Origin: Planctomycetota bacterium
GTDB taxonomy: Bacteria > Planctomycetota > PLA2 > JAEUHO01
Assembly (NCBI GenBank): GCA_020851795.1
Contig: JADZCA010000084.1
Span: forward strand, 1 to 64,000
Direction of reading: 5' to 3'
DNA length: 64,000 bases
The position numbers were made by a program, and so were the translations under genes. A model generated the notes under the pieces. It saw only the letters and a program-made list of their open reading frames with translations, was not told the DNA's origin and searched no databases. Positions 32,718 through 40,600 of the stretch are shown here, in pieces. The stretch's first letter is position 1; the number at the start of each line of letters is the position of its first letter.

Positions 32718-34261
32718 CGCGGCCACTCCCCGAGGGACCGGCGTCCCTCGCGCACCCAGGCGGGCTCGCTCGGGCCCGCCGCCGCGGCCGGCACCGAGGT
32801 CGTCGGCGTCCGGCGGTGCGCGGCCAGCGCCGCCGCGACGACGGGCGCGAGGTCCTCGCCGTCGGCGCCCTCGAGGTGCGCCGCGGGGGCGGCCGGGTCG
32901 CGGGGCGCGTAGCCCGACAGGAGCGACGTGTCGTAGTCGCCCGCGACGAAGCGGGGGTCGTCGAGCACGTCGAGCAGCAGCGGCACGTTGGTCGTCAGGC
33001 CGCCGACGCGCGTCTCGTGCAGCGCGCGGCGCATGCGGGCGATGGCGGCCGCACGCGTGTCGGCGTGGACGACGATCTTGGCGAGCATCGGGTCGTAGAA
33101 AAGCGTGATCTCCTGCCCGACGTAGAGGTGGCCGTCGATGCGCACGCCGGGCCCGCCCGGGAGCTGGAGCGCGGTGACGCGGCCGGTCGAGGGCAGGAAG
33201 CCGTTGGCCGGGTCCTCGGCGCACAGACGGGCCTCGATCGCGTGGCCGCGGGGCGCGGGCGCACGGTCGCCGAAGGAGAGGGGGAGGCCCTGCGCGACGC
33301 GCAGCTGCTCGGCGACGAGGTCGACGCCGTAGCGCAGCTCGGTGATGGGGTGCTCGACCTGGAGACGGTTGTTCATCTCCATGAAGTAGAAGGAGCGGTC
33401 GGCGCCGACGAGCAGCTCGACGGTGCCGGCGTTGCGGTAGCCGACGGCGCGGGCCACGGCGACGCCGGCCGCGCACACCTTCGCGCGCAGCGCGTCGTCG
33501 ACGACCGGGGACGGCGTCTCCTCGATCACCTTCTGGTGGCGGCGCTGCACCGAGCACTCGCGCTCGCCGACGGCGACGGCGTGGCCGTGGTCGTCGACGA
33601 TGACCTGCACCTCGACGTGGCGCGGGCGCTCGACGTAGCGCTCGAGGTAGACCACCTCGGAGCCGAACGACGTCTTCGCCTCGGACGCGGCGCGCTTGCA
33701 CGCTTCGGCGAGGTCGGCCTCGCGCTCGACGCGGCGGATGCCCTTGCCGCCGCCGCCGCGCGCGGCCTTGACGAGGAGCGGGAACCCGACGCGGCGCGCG
33801 GCCGCGACGACGGCGGGGCCGTCGGTCGGGTCGGGGATCTCGGCGCCGGGGACGACGGGCACGCCGGCGCCTTCCGCGGTGCGGCGGGCGCTGACCTTGT
33901 CGCCCATGCGGCGCATCGCCGACGCCGGGGGGCCGACGAAGACGAGGCCGGCGGCGTCGCACGCCTCGCGGAACGTGGCGTTCTCGCTGACGAAGCCGTA
34001 CCCGGGGTGGACGGCGTCGGCGCCGGTGGCCTTGGCGGCGGCGATGAGCGCGTCGACGTGGAGGTACGAGTCGCGGGGCGGGGGCGGGCCGAGGCGGACG
34101 GCCTCGTGGGCGGCGCGGACGTGGAGCTCGACGCGGTCGGCGTCGGAGTACACGGCGACGGTGCGGATCCCGGCCTCGTGGGCGGCCCGGAGCACGCGCA
34201 GGGCGATCTCCCCCCGGTTGGCCACCAGCAGCTTGCGGATCGGTCGCGGGGCGGCGTTCAC
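32714..34261 (-). CDS. accC: Biotin carboxylase subunit of an acyl-CoA carboxylase
   Basis: A 515-residue ATP-grasp enzyme that carboxylates biotin with bicarbonate and ATP. Landmarks are KLLVANRGEIALRVLRAAHE (biotin carboxylase N-domain), HPGYGFVSENATF, the Gly-rich loop VKAARGGGGKGIR, CSVQRRHQKVIEETPSP, FYFMEMNNRLQVEHPITE (catalytic Glu/Asn/Arg cluster) and the C-domain IEARLCAEDP. About 55 extra Ala/Pro residues at the C-terminus exceed the usual 450 or so. GTG at 34261, with a TAGGCT hexamer 8 bases upstream. First gene of a two-gene operon with the carrier protein. Confidence 0.93.
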   Translation of the reverse strand: MNAAPRPIRKLLVANRGEIALRVLRAAHEAGIRTVAVYSDADRVELHVRAAHEAVRLGPPPPRDSYLHVDALIAAAKATGADAVHPGYGFVSENATFREACDAAGLVFVGPPASAMRRMGDKVSARRTAEGAGVPVVPGAEIPDPTDGPAVVAAARRVGFPLLVKAARGGGGKGIRRVEREADLAEACKRAASEAKTSFGSEVVYLERYVERPRHVEVQVIVDDHGHAVAVGERECSVQRRHQKVIEETPSPVVDDALRAKVCAAGVAVARAVGYRNAGTVELLVGADRSFYFMEMNNRLQVEHPITELRYGVDLVAEQLRVAQGLPLSFGDRAPAPRGHAIEARLCAEDPANGFLPSTGRVTALQLPGGPGVRIDGHLYVGQEITLFYDPMLAKIVVHADTRAAAIARMRRALHETRVGGLTTNVPLLLDVLDDPRFVAGDYDTSLLSGYAPRDPAAPAAHLEGADGEDLAPVVAAALAAHRRTPTTSVPAAAAGPSEPAWVREGRRSLGEWPR

Positions 34262-34269
34262 GGCGGGCG

Positions 34270-34275
34270 AGCCTA
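34270..34275 (-). promoter_or_regulatory. Putative -10 element upstream of accC
   Basis: TAGGCT on the minus strand ends 8 bases before the GTG at 34261, close to the 7-base leaderless spacing seen at other genes. An overlapping alternative is TACGGT at 34275-34280. Confidence 0.4.
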
Positions 34276-34391
34276 CCGTATTCCGTTCCCACGGGGTCGC
34301 AGCAACCGCGAGTTCGCGCCGTCCTCCCCCCGCCGCGCCGACCGCGAGTTCCGCACGCGTCCACGGTGAGCGTCTGCTCCGACCCCGAGGT

Positions 34392-34587
34392 CACCGAGCA
34401 CGGGGTCGGAGCACCTGCTCACCGAGCGCGGGGTCGGAGCACCTGCTCACCGAGCACGGGGTCGGAGCATCCGCTCACCGAGCACGGGGTCGGAGCACCT
34501 GCTCACCGCGCACGGGGTCGGAGCACCTGCTCACCGAGCGCGGGGTCGGAGCCGGTGCTCACCGAGCACGGGGTCGGAGCCCGTGCT
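34392..34587. repeat. Tandem array of seven 28-bp repeats
   Basis: Seven contiguous units of exactly 28 bases begin at 34392, 34420, 34448, 34476, 34504, 34532 and 34560, each starting CACCGAGC or CACCGCGC and containing GGGGTCGGAGC. Units differ at only a few positions. A partial copy in inverted orientation precedes the array at about 34364-34390. Junctions form small hairpins such as GAGCA-CC-TGCTC. There are no spacers, so this is not CRISPR. It fills the 418-base gap (34262-34679) between the divergent carboxylase and sigma-factor genes. Confidence 0.9.
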
Positions 34588-34679
34588 CACCGTTTCGCGG
34601 CCGCGGACGGCGGCCGCCGACCGGGGGGCGAGGCGCCGGATTCCTGAGCGCGGCGCGGGGGCGGTACGTCTTAGGGGAG

Positions 34680-35198
34680 ATGGAGGTGCCGATCCCCCTC
34701 GTCGAACGGGCCCGCGCGGGAGACCGCGACGCCTTCGCCGCCCTCTACGACGCCACCGCCCGCCCGCTCCTCCTCTACGCGCTCGCCTTCACCCCCCGGG
34801 TGGACGACGCCGAGGACGCGCTGCACGCCGCCTACCTCGCCGCGTGGCAGCGCCTCCCCACCCTGCGCGACCCCGCCCGCTTCCTCGCGTGGCTCTTCCG
34901 CATCGTGCGCCACGCCGCCCTCGACCTCGTCCGCCGCGACCGCCGCCACGCGCCGTTGCCCGATGGCGTCGCCGCCCCCGCCCTCGACGCGGGCCCCGGG
35001 GCGCCGCTCGCCGAGCTCCTCGAGGGTCTCGCCGACGAGACGCGTGCGCTCCTCCTGCTCCGCCACGCCCTCGCGTGGGACGTCCCCGCCATCGCCCGCG
35101 TGCTCGACGCGAGCGAGCCCACCGTCCGTCGCCGCCTCGCCCGCGCACAGGCCCACCTCCGCGCCCGCCACGAAGGGAGGCTCGCCCATGGCCGCTGA
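34680..35198 (+). CDS. ECF-type RNA polymerase sigma factor
   Basis: A 172-residue sigma-70 family factor of the extracytoplasmic-function class. Region 2 is LVERARAGDRDAFAALYDATARPLLLYAL through FLAWLFRIVRHAALDLVRRDRR; region 4 contains VPAIARVLDASEPTVRRRLARAQAHLRAR, the helix-turn-helix that reads the -35 element. GGGGAG lies immediately before the ATG and a TACGTC hexamer lies 9 bases upstream. The stop overlaps the next gene by 11 bases; that gene has the membrane layout of an anti-sigma factor. Directly upstream is the 28-bp tandem array. Confidence 0.88.
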   Translation: MEVPIPLVERARAGDRDAFAALYDATARPLLLYALAFTPRVDDAEDALHAAYLAAWQRLPTLRDPARFLAWLFRIVRHAALDLVRRDRRHAPLPDGVAAPALDAGPGAPLAELLEGLADETRALLLLRHALAWDVPAIARVLDASEPTVRRRLARAQAHLRARHEGRLAHGR

Positions 35199-36747
35199 CC
35201 TCGACGACCCGCTCGCGCTCGCCCTGCGCGCCGCCGCCGACGACGTCGCACCCTCCGACGCGCTGCGCCACGCCGTGCTCGACGCGCTCGGCGACCGCCC
35301 CGCCGCCCGGTCGCGGACCCGCCTCGCGCCGGCCGTCGTCGCGGGCGCCCTCGCCGCCGCCGCGGGCCTCCTCGTGGCGCTGTGGCCGCGGACGGACTCC
35401 CCCGAGCCGCGCCCGCCCGCACCGCGCGCCGATGCGCCCGTCGCCCCGCCCGACGCCGACGCGCAGGCCGCCGCCGTCGCCCGCGCACGCGCGCAGAACC
35501 GGGCGATCTACGCCGCCGAGCACGCCCGGTGGCCGGCCGGCACCTGGGTCTCGATCGCGTGGCGCGACCCCGCCACCGTCGCCGGCGCCTACAAGCCCGT
35601 CGTCGTCGGCGCTTCGCTCGAGGACGTCGCCGCCGCCGGCGCCGACGCCCCGCACCGCTATCTCTTCCGCGTGGGCGAGGAGGGCGACGTCGAGACGTTC
35701 GTCTCGTCGTGGTACGCCCCGCGCTTCGCCGGCGGCGGGTTCGTCGCCGCCCTGGGCATCGAGTCGTGGCAGGGCGGCGACGCGGTCGTCCTCGTCAAGG
35801 GGGAGCATCGCGTCCGCTTCGCCGGCGCCACGCCGTTCCCGCGCGTCCGCGCGACGATCGCCGCTCCCGACGGCTCGCCGCCGCGGCGCACGGGCGACGC
35901 GACGCCCGAACTGTGGTTCGGCTCGGTGGGTCCGGCCCTCATGCTCACGCCGCAGGACGCCGACGAGCTCGGCCTCTCGCGCTTCGAGGTGCCCGGCACC
36001 GAGACCGTGGGCACCGTTCCGTGCCGTCGAGTGCGCGTCACCGTCGAGGTCCCGGGCCTCGACGCGAAGGCGACGCTGGTCGGTGCCGTGCCCGACGTGC
36101 CCTACGCGCGCCTCGTGGCCGCGTCGCGCGCCCGCCACCGCTTCTGGGAGTGGGGCGAGGGGCTCGTCCCGACGCTCGCGCTCGCCCCACCCACGCTCCC
36201 GGGGCTCCCCTCCATCGAGACGTGGGTGGCCTTCGGCAACGACCGCGTCCTCGGGCGCGGCGCGTCCCCGCAGGCCGCCATCGAAGACGCGGACCGCTTC
36301 CCCGACGTCGTCTACCAGCGCTACGTGCTCCGGTGGCCGCGCGCGGAGCTCCCGGTCCGCGACGAACGCGCCACGCAGGCGGTGCGGGTCGCGCTCCCCG
36401 GCGGGGTCGAGGTGGACGGCCGCGTGCGTCCGACGGCGCTCGAGCGTGGCGGGGCGGAGGGCTCCGCGGGCTCCGGGGCGTCGCGGGTGGCCGTCTACGT
36501 CGTCCCTTCGATGCACGAGGCGGAGTGGATCCGGGCGGGGCTCCACAGGGCGGAGGGGGGCGACGCCGGGGTCTCGTACTACACCTCGCTCACGTTCGAG
36601 CCGGGAGGGCGAGGCGGCGAGCCGCCGCCCCCGACCGCCGACGGCGAGCTCCGTGTCGCCTACGCCGCCCTGTCGGTGCGGCCCAAGGACGGGGCGGGGC
36701 CGGGGTTCGACGGCTGGGGCGTGATCGTTGCCCGCGTCGTCCCCTGA
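35188..36747 (+). CDS. Single-pass membrane protein, probable anti-sigma partner with large exported domain
   Basis: A 519-residue protein: about 45 cytoplasmic residues with a helical motif (DDVAPSDALRHAVLDALGD) similar to short anti-sigma N-termini, one membrane helix at 46-66, then about 450 residues outside. The exported domain is beta-rich and unassigned. Translation is coupled to the sigma factor by an 11-base overlap, which supports a sigma/anti-sigma pair. No zinc-binding HxxxCxxC motif is present, so it is not a classic ZAS protein. Confidence 0.7.
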   Translation: MAADLDDPLALALRAAADDVAPSDALRHAVLDALGDRPAARSRTRLAPAVVAGALAAAAGLLVALWPRTDSPEPRPPAPRADAPVAPPDADAQAAAVARARAQNRAIYAAEHARWPAGTWVSIAWRDPATVAGAYKPVVVGASLEDVAAAGADAPHRYLFRVGEEGDVETFVSSWYAPRFAGGGFVAALGIESWQGGDAVVLVKGEHRVRFAGATPFPRVRATIAAPDGSPPRRTGDATPELWFGSVGPALMLTPQDADELGLSRFEVPGTETVGTVPCRRVRVTVEVPGLDAKATLVGAVPDVPYARLVAASRARHRFWEWGEGLVPTLALAPPTLPGLPSIETWVAFGNDRVLGRGASPQAAIEDADRFPDVVYQRYVLRWPRAELPVRDERATQAVRVALPGGVEVDGRVRPTALERGGAEGSAGSGASRVAVYVVPSMHEAEWIRAGLHRAEGGDAGVSYYTSLTFEPGGRGGEPPPPTADGELRVAYAALSVRPKDGAGPGFDGWGVIVARVVP

Positions 36748-36800
36748 CAACGACCGAACGGCGGTCGCCGGGGGCCACCCCGGGCCGCCTCCGATCGGGC

Positions 36801-36829
36801 TTGGCGGGTGGGGGAGCGGCGTCGTACAA
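36801..36829 (+). promoter_or_regulatory. Putative sigma-70-type promoter of the porin gene
   Basis: TTGGCG at 36801-36806 and TACAAC at 36824-36829 are separated by 17 bases. The message would have a roughly 50-base leader ending in a strong ribosome-binding site, AAGGAGGG at 36869-36876, 7 bases before the ATG. This is the most canonical promoter in the window, as expected for an abundant porin. Confidence 0.45.
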
Positions 36830-36883
36830 CCCCACGGGTTTCGCCACGCCCCCGCGAGGGGGCCGGCCAAGGAGGGTTCGTTC

Positions 36884-38293
36884 ATGCTTCGTACGACGAT
36901 CGCGGCGGGGGCGTTGGCCCTCGCGTTCGCGGCGCCCGCGTGGGCGTCGGAGTGCGTCGGGGGCCGCTGCGCCATCGACGCGACCCCGTCGGCGCGCGAG
37001 GTCCAGACGGCGGTGGACGCCTACCTGGCCTCGGCGAAGGCCGACGCGTCGCTCGTGGGCGGCGCCGGCTCGGCGGGCTACGACGGCGGGTTCTGGATCC
37101 GCGGCGGCTCGTTCCTGATGAAGATCAACCTGACGCTGCAGACGCGTTGGGAGTGGTTCGACTGGGACGACACCGCGTGGGAGCCGTCGCCGGGTGGCGA
37201 CCTCTCGGGCTTCTCGCTGCCGCGCGCCACGCTGAAGTTCTCGGGCGACGCGACCTGCGACGTCCACTACTACGCCGAGCTCGAGTTCGGCCACAGCGGA
37301 CTCTGGATCGACAACGAGAGCGGCTTCGAGTCGATCACGACCTACCTCGCCGAGGCGGGGAGCGGGCGCTTCACGCAGGTCGCGCCGATCGACCAGAACT
37401 CCGTCACGGCGTCCGAGTACTACGGCCTCCTCCGCGAGGGGTGGATCGAGTACGAGGCGGCGCCGCAGGCGGCGTTCCGCATGGGCCTCATCAAGACGGC
37501 CGCGACGCGCCAGATGATGACGGCGCCGGAGATGCAGCAGTTCGTCGACGTGTCGATGGCCTCGGCCTTCTCGGGCCAGGTGATGCCGGGCTACACGGAC
37601 CGCAACCGTGACTACGGCTTCATGGTCCACGGCGCGCTCGGCTGCGACGGCGAGTGGCAGTACATGGTCACCGTCACCAACGGCGACGGCGTCGTGCACC
37701 GCAACGTGCTCGACGGCTTCACGAGCGACAACTTCGCCTACAGCGCGCGCCTGAACTGGGACGTGAAGGGCCACCTCGGTTACGAGGAAGGCGCCCTGCA
37801 GTCCACCGAGTGCGCGTGGGCGCTGGCCATCGGCGCGTGGGTCCACTACTACGCCGACGCCGAGCTCCACCGTCCGTTCGTCAAGTTCGCCGACCGCCTG
37901 ACCTACGGCATCGACGCCGCCTTCACGTGGGGCGGTCTCTCGGTGACGGCGGCCTACAGCGCGATGTCGTGGGACTCGGACACGAACCAGGACATCGACG
38001 GCTTCGCCTACCTCGGCCAGGTCGGCTACCTCTTCCCGGGCACGGCCTGGGAGATCGCCGCCCGCTACTCCTACTACCAGGGTGGGCCGGACGGCGACGA
38101 GATCGGCGCCTCCGAGTTCGGCGCGGCGGTGAACTACTACATCGACGGGCACGCCGACAAGGTGACCCTCGACGTGGCGTTCATCTCCCCCGAGGAGAAC
38201 GGTCACGAGCTGGCCGACACCTACGCGGGCTACAACGCGAGCGGCGACAGCGACGCGATGCTGGTCCGTCTCCAGTGGCAGCTGGCGCTGTAG
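36884..38293 (+). CDS. Outer-membrane porin, phosphate-selective porin O/P type
   Basis: A 469-residue protein with a clear signal peptide (TIAAGALALAFAAPAWA, cleavage before SECVGG). The mature protein alternates aromatic and polar residues in transmembrane beta strands (NLTLQTRWEWFDWDD, FSLPRATLKFSGDATCDVHYYAELEF, MGLIKTAATRQMM, AAFTWGGLSVTAAYSAM, WEIAARYSYYQGG), the pattern of the porin O/P barrel. It would form a channel in an outer membrane, so the host is diderm. A strong promoter and ribosome-binding site precede it and a very large nested hairpin follows. Confidence 0.85.
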   Translation: MLRTTIAAGALALAFAAPAWASECVGGRCAIDATPSAREVQTAVDAYLASAKADASLVGGAGSAGYDGGFWIRGGSFLMKINLTLQTRWEWFDWDDTAWEPSPGGDLSGFSLPRATLKFSGDATCDVHYYAELEFGHSGLWIDNESGFESITTYLAEAGSGRFTQVAPIDQNSVTASEYYGLLREGWIEYEAAPQAAFRMGLIKTAATRQMMTAPEMQQFVDVSMASAFSGQVMPGYTDRNRDYGFMVHGALGCDGEWQYMVTVTNGDGVVHRNVLDGFTSDNFAYSARLNWDVKGHLGYEEGALQSTECAWALAIGAWVHYYADAELHRPFVKFADRLTYGIDAAFTWGGLSVTAAYSAMSWDSDTNQDIDGFAYLGQVGYLFPGTAWEIAARYSYYQGGPDGDEIGASEFGAAVNYYIDGHADKVTLDVAFISPEENGHELADTYAGYNASGDSDAMLVRLQWQLAL

Positions 38294-38385
38294 AAGCGCC
38301 GCGGCTGCACGGAGTGGTTCGTCGCTGCGGGCCGGCCCGGACGGGCCGGCCCGCAGTCCTTTCACGCGGCGCTTCTACAGCGCCA
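38283..38385. repeat. 21-bp perfect inverted repeat embracing the porin stop codon
   Basis: Bases 38283-38303 are the exact reverse complement of 38365-38385. The left arm contains the last porin codons and its TAG stop; the right arm lies beyond the terminator. The inner terminator hairpin (38325-38356) sits within the 61-base interior. Confidence 0.8.
38325..38362 (+). terminator. Rho-independent terminator of the porin gene
   Basis: A 14-bp perfect stem (38325-38338 with 38343-38356, arms starting CTGCGGGCCGG) with a 4-base GGAC loop is followed by TCCTTT. Nested inside the 21-bp inverted repeat. Confidence 0.75.
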
Positions 38386-38787
38386 ACACCGAGGGGCGAC
38401 CCACGACGGCTGGGGGAGAGGTGCGGCGGACGACGCGTGCCGACCTCCGGTGGTCCCCGGTTCCCGGAGCGGGCTAGACCCGGTTGGCGTGCAGCCGACG
38501 GCGAACCCTCGGGACCCCCGACTCGCCGAGAGGTGGCCCTGATGGAAGCGGGCACGACCTCGCGCGGCGGGCTCGGGCGGCTACCGGTCCGTTCAACGCT
38601 CCGGCCGCCTCCGCCCCTCAACGGTCGCGGTCCGCCCCCGCCGCACCCGTCCGCCGCGGCGGGCGGCGCCTCGACCTTCGCGCGCCGTCGCTCGCGCTCA
38701 CGCTCCGCGCCCGCCGACGCCGCCCCGGGGCCCGCTCCGTGCGCTCGGGCGCCCACGCTCCGCGGGGCACCCTCCGCCTCCGCCCGT
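38386..38787. other. Intergenic region, no convincing gene
   Basis: About 400 bases between two terminators. A short open frame (about 38542-38790, ribosome-binding-like GAGG upstream) encodes only Arg/Pro/Ala/Ser low complexity and is not believed. The motif CCGTTCAACG/CCGTTGAACGG recurs at the two ends. No promoter was seen. Confidence 0.4.
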
Positions 38788-38824
38788 TGAACGGGGATCC
38801 CGCGCCGCGCGGGATCCCCGTTCA
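38788..38824 (-). terminator. 17-bp perfect hairpin overlapping the carboxyltransferase stop codon
   Basis: Bases 38788-38804 pair perfectly with 38808-38824 around a CCG loop. The arm at 38808-38824 includes the TGA stop (38822-38824) of the minus-strand carboxyltransferase. No U-tract follows on the minus strand. Confidence 0.6.
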
Positions 38825-40378
38825 GAGGGGGATGTTCCCGTGCTTCTTCGGCGGGTTGCGGTCGCGCTTGGTCGAGAGGTAGGAGAGCGCCGCGATCAGG
38901 CGCGGCCGCGTCTGCTTCGGCTCGATCACGTCGTCGAGGTAGCCCATCTCCGCCGCGACGTAGGGGTTGGCGAAGCGCGCCCGGTACTCCGCCGTCTTCT
39001 GCGCCTCGGCGGCGGCGGCGTCTTTCGCCTGCGAGATCTCCTTCTTGAAGATGATCTCGACCGCGCCCTTGGCGCCCATCACCGCGACCTCGGCCGACGG
39101 CCAGCCGACGTTCCAGTCGCCGCGGATGTGCTTGCTCGCCATGACGTCGTAGGCGCCGCCGTAGGCCTTGCGCGTGATCACGGTCAGCTTGGGCACCGTC
39201 GCCTCGCAGTACGCGTAGAGGAGCTTGGCGCCGTTCTTGATGATCCCGTTCCACTCCTGGTCGGTGCCGGGGAGGAAGCCGGGGACATCCTCGAAGGTCA
39301 CGAGGGGGACGTTGAACGCGTCGCAGAAGCGCACGAAGCGCGCGGCCTTCGTCGAGGCGTGGTTGTCGAGGCACCCCGCGAGCACCTGCGGCTGGTTGGC
39401 CACCACGCCGACCGGGCGGCCGTTGAGCCGCGCGAAGCCGACGACGATGTTCTCCGCGAACGACTCGTGCACCTCGAGGAAGTCGCCGTCGTCCACCACC
39501 AGCCGCACGACCTCCTTGATGTCGTAGGGCTTGTTGGGGTCGGCCGGGACGATCGCGTTGAGGCGCTCCTCGACGCGGTTGGGGTCGTCGGTGGGGACCT
39601 TGACCGGCGGCGACTCCGCGTTGTTCTGGGGCAGGAACGACAGCAGGCGCTTGAGCAGCGCGACCGCCGCCGCGTCGTCGGGCGCGCGGAAGTGCGCGAC
39701 GCCCGACTTCGTCGCGTGGGCCGACGCGCCGCCGAGGTCCTCCGAGGAGACCTCCTCGTGCGTCACCGTCTTCACGACGTTGGGACCCGTCACGAACATG
39801 TACGACGTGCCCTCGACCATCACGATGAAGTCGGTGATCGCCGGCGAGTAGACCGCCCCGCCCGCGCACGGGCCCATGACGGCGGACAGTTGCGGGACGA
39901 CGCCCGAGCACAGCGTGTTGCGCAGGAAGATCTCGGCGTAGCCGCCCAGCGAGACCACGCCCTCCTGGATGCGCGCGCCGCCGGAGTCGTTGAGGCCGAC
40001 GACCGGCACGCCCGTCTTGAGCGCGAGGTCCATCAGCTTGCAGATCTTCTCGGCGTTCGCCCCCGACAGCGACCCGCCGAACACCGTGAAGTCCTGTGCG
40101 AACACCGCGGTGGGCCGCCCGTCCACGCGGCAGAACCCCGCGACGACGCCGTCGCCGGGCACGACCTTGTCGTCCATGCCGAAGTCGCGGCAGCGGTGCG
40201 TCTTGAACGGGTCGAGCTCCTCGAAGGTCCCGCGGTCGGCGAACAGGTCGATCCGCTCGCGCGCGGTCAGCTTGCCCCGCTCGTGCTGCTTGCGGATCGC
40301 GTCCGCGCCGCCTCCGAGCATCGCGGCCTCGCGGCGCGCTCGGAGCTCCTCGATCCGGGGGTCTTCGGCCTGGCTCAT
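38822..40378 (-). CDS. pccB: Acyl-CoA carboxylase carboxyltransferase (propionyl-CoA carboxylase beta type)
   Basis: A 518-residue enzyme of the crotonase-fold carboxyltransferase family. It has the N-domain GKLTARERIDLFADRGTFEE, oxyanion loop LNDSGGARIQEGVVSLGGYAEIF, SAVMGPCAGGAVYSPAITDF, the C-domain FVRFCDAFNVPLVTFEDVPGFLPG, RKAYGGAYDVMASK, and the typical end KHGNIPL. It transfers the carboxyl group from carboxybiotin to propionyl- or acetyl-CoA. The partner biotin carboxylase and carrier genes are 4.5 kb downstream on the same strand. ATG fixed by TAGGAT 7 bases upstream. Confidence 0.94.
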   Translation of the reverse strand: MSQAEDPRIEELRARREAAMLGGGADAIRKQHERGKLTARERIDLFADRGTFEELDPFKTHRCRDFGMDDKVVPGDGVVAGFCRVDGRPTAVFAQDFTVFGGSLSGANAEKICKLMDLALKTGVPVVGLNDSGGARIQEGVVSLGGYAEIFLRNTLCSGVVPQLSAVMGPCAGGAVYSPAITDFIVMVEGTSYMFVTGPNVVKTVTHEEVSSEDLGGASAHATKSGVAHFRAPDDAAAVALLKRLLSFLPQNNAESPPVKVPTDDPNRVEERLNAIVPADPNKPYDIKEVVRLVVDDGDFLEVHESFAENIVVGFARLNGRPVGVVANQPQVLAGCLDNHASTKAARFVRFCDAFNVPLVTFEDVPGFLPGTDQEWNGIIKNGAKLLYAYCEATVPKLTVITRKAYGGAYDVMASKHIRGDWNVGWPSAEVAVMGAKGAVEIIFKKEISQAKDAAAAEAQKTAEYRARFANPYVAAEMGYLDDVIEPKQTRPRLIAALSYLSTKRDRNPPKKHGNIPL

Positions 40379-40385
40379 GCGGCGG

Positions 40386-40391
40386 ATCCTA
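40386..40391 (-). promoter_or_regulatory. Putative -10 element of a leaderless carboxyltransferase promoter
   Basis: TAGGAT on the minus strand, exactly 7 bases before the ATG at 40378. Confidence 0.5.
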
Positions 40392-40450
40392 ACGATCCCC
40401 CGGTCCCGCGCGTCATCCCGGTGGGGGACTGCGCCGTCGGTCGGCCGCCC

Positions 40451-40569
40451 ACCCGCCGAGTTCACGAGCCGACGAGGTCGGGGCGGCGGCTTGCGCCCGG
40501 GCGTGGCGCAGGGCCCGTCGGCGATCCGATGCGCTTCGCGGCGCGTCGCCCGCTCCGCGGCGTGGTGCC
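40451..40569 (+). repeat. Interspersed repeat, copy B
   Basis: Aligns without gaps to the minus strand of 99-217 (about 106 of 119 positions identical by eye). It lies between the two divergent promoters of the carboxyltransferase and the lipoprotein gene, ending 8 bases before the TACGAT hexamer of the latter. Confidence 0.75.
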
Positions 40570-40577
40570 CGACACGG

Positions 40578-40583
40578 TACGAT
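40578..40583 (+). promoter_or_regulatory. Putative -10 element of the first lipoprotein gene
   Basis: TACGAT lies 17 bases before the GTG at 40601. The short leader holds GGAG at 40590-40593, 7 bases from the start. Confidence 0.45.
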
Positions 40584-40600
40584 CCCCGCGGAGACGACCG

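Noticed and set aside
34392..34587. CRISPR array
   Set aside because: The repeats are directly contiguous with no spacers and no cas genes are nearby.
34366..34647. 93-residue open frame across the 28-bp array
   Set aside because: It only reflects the repeat read in successive frames; 28 is not a multiple of 3 and there is no ribosome-binding site or family similarity.
38542..38790. 82-residue open frame with a GAGG upstream
   Set aside because: Arg/Pro/Ser/Ala low complexity, ends inside the pccB terminator, no homology recognised.
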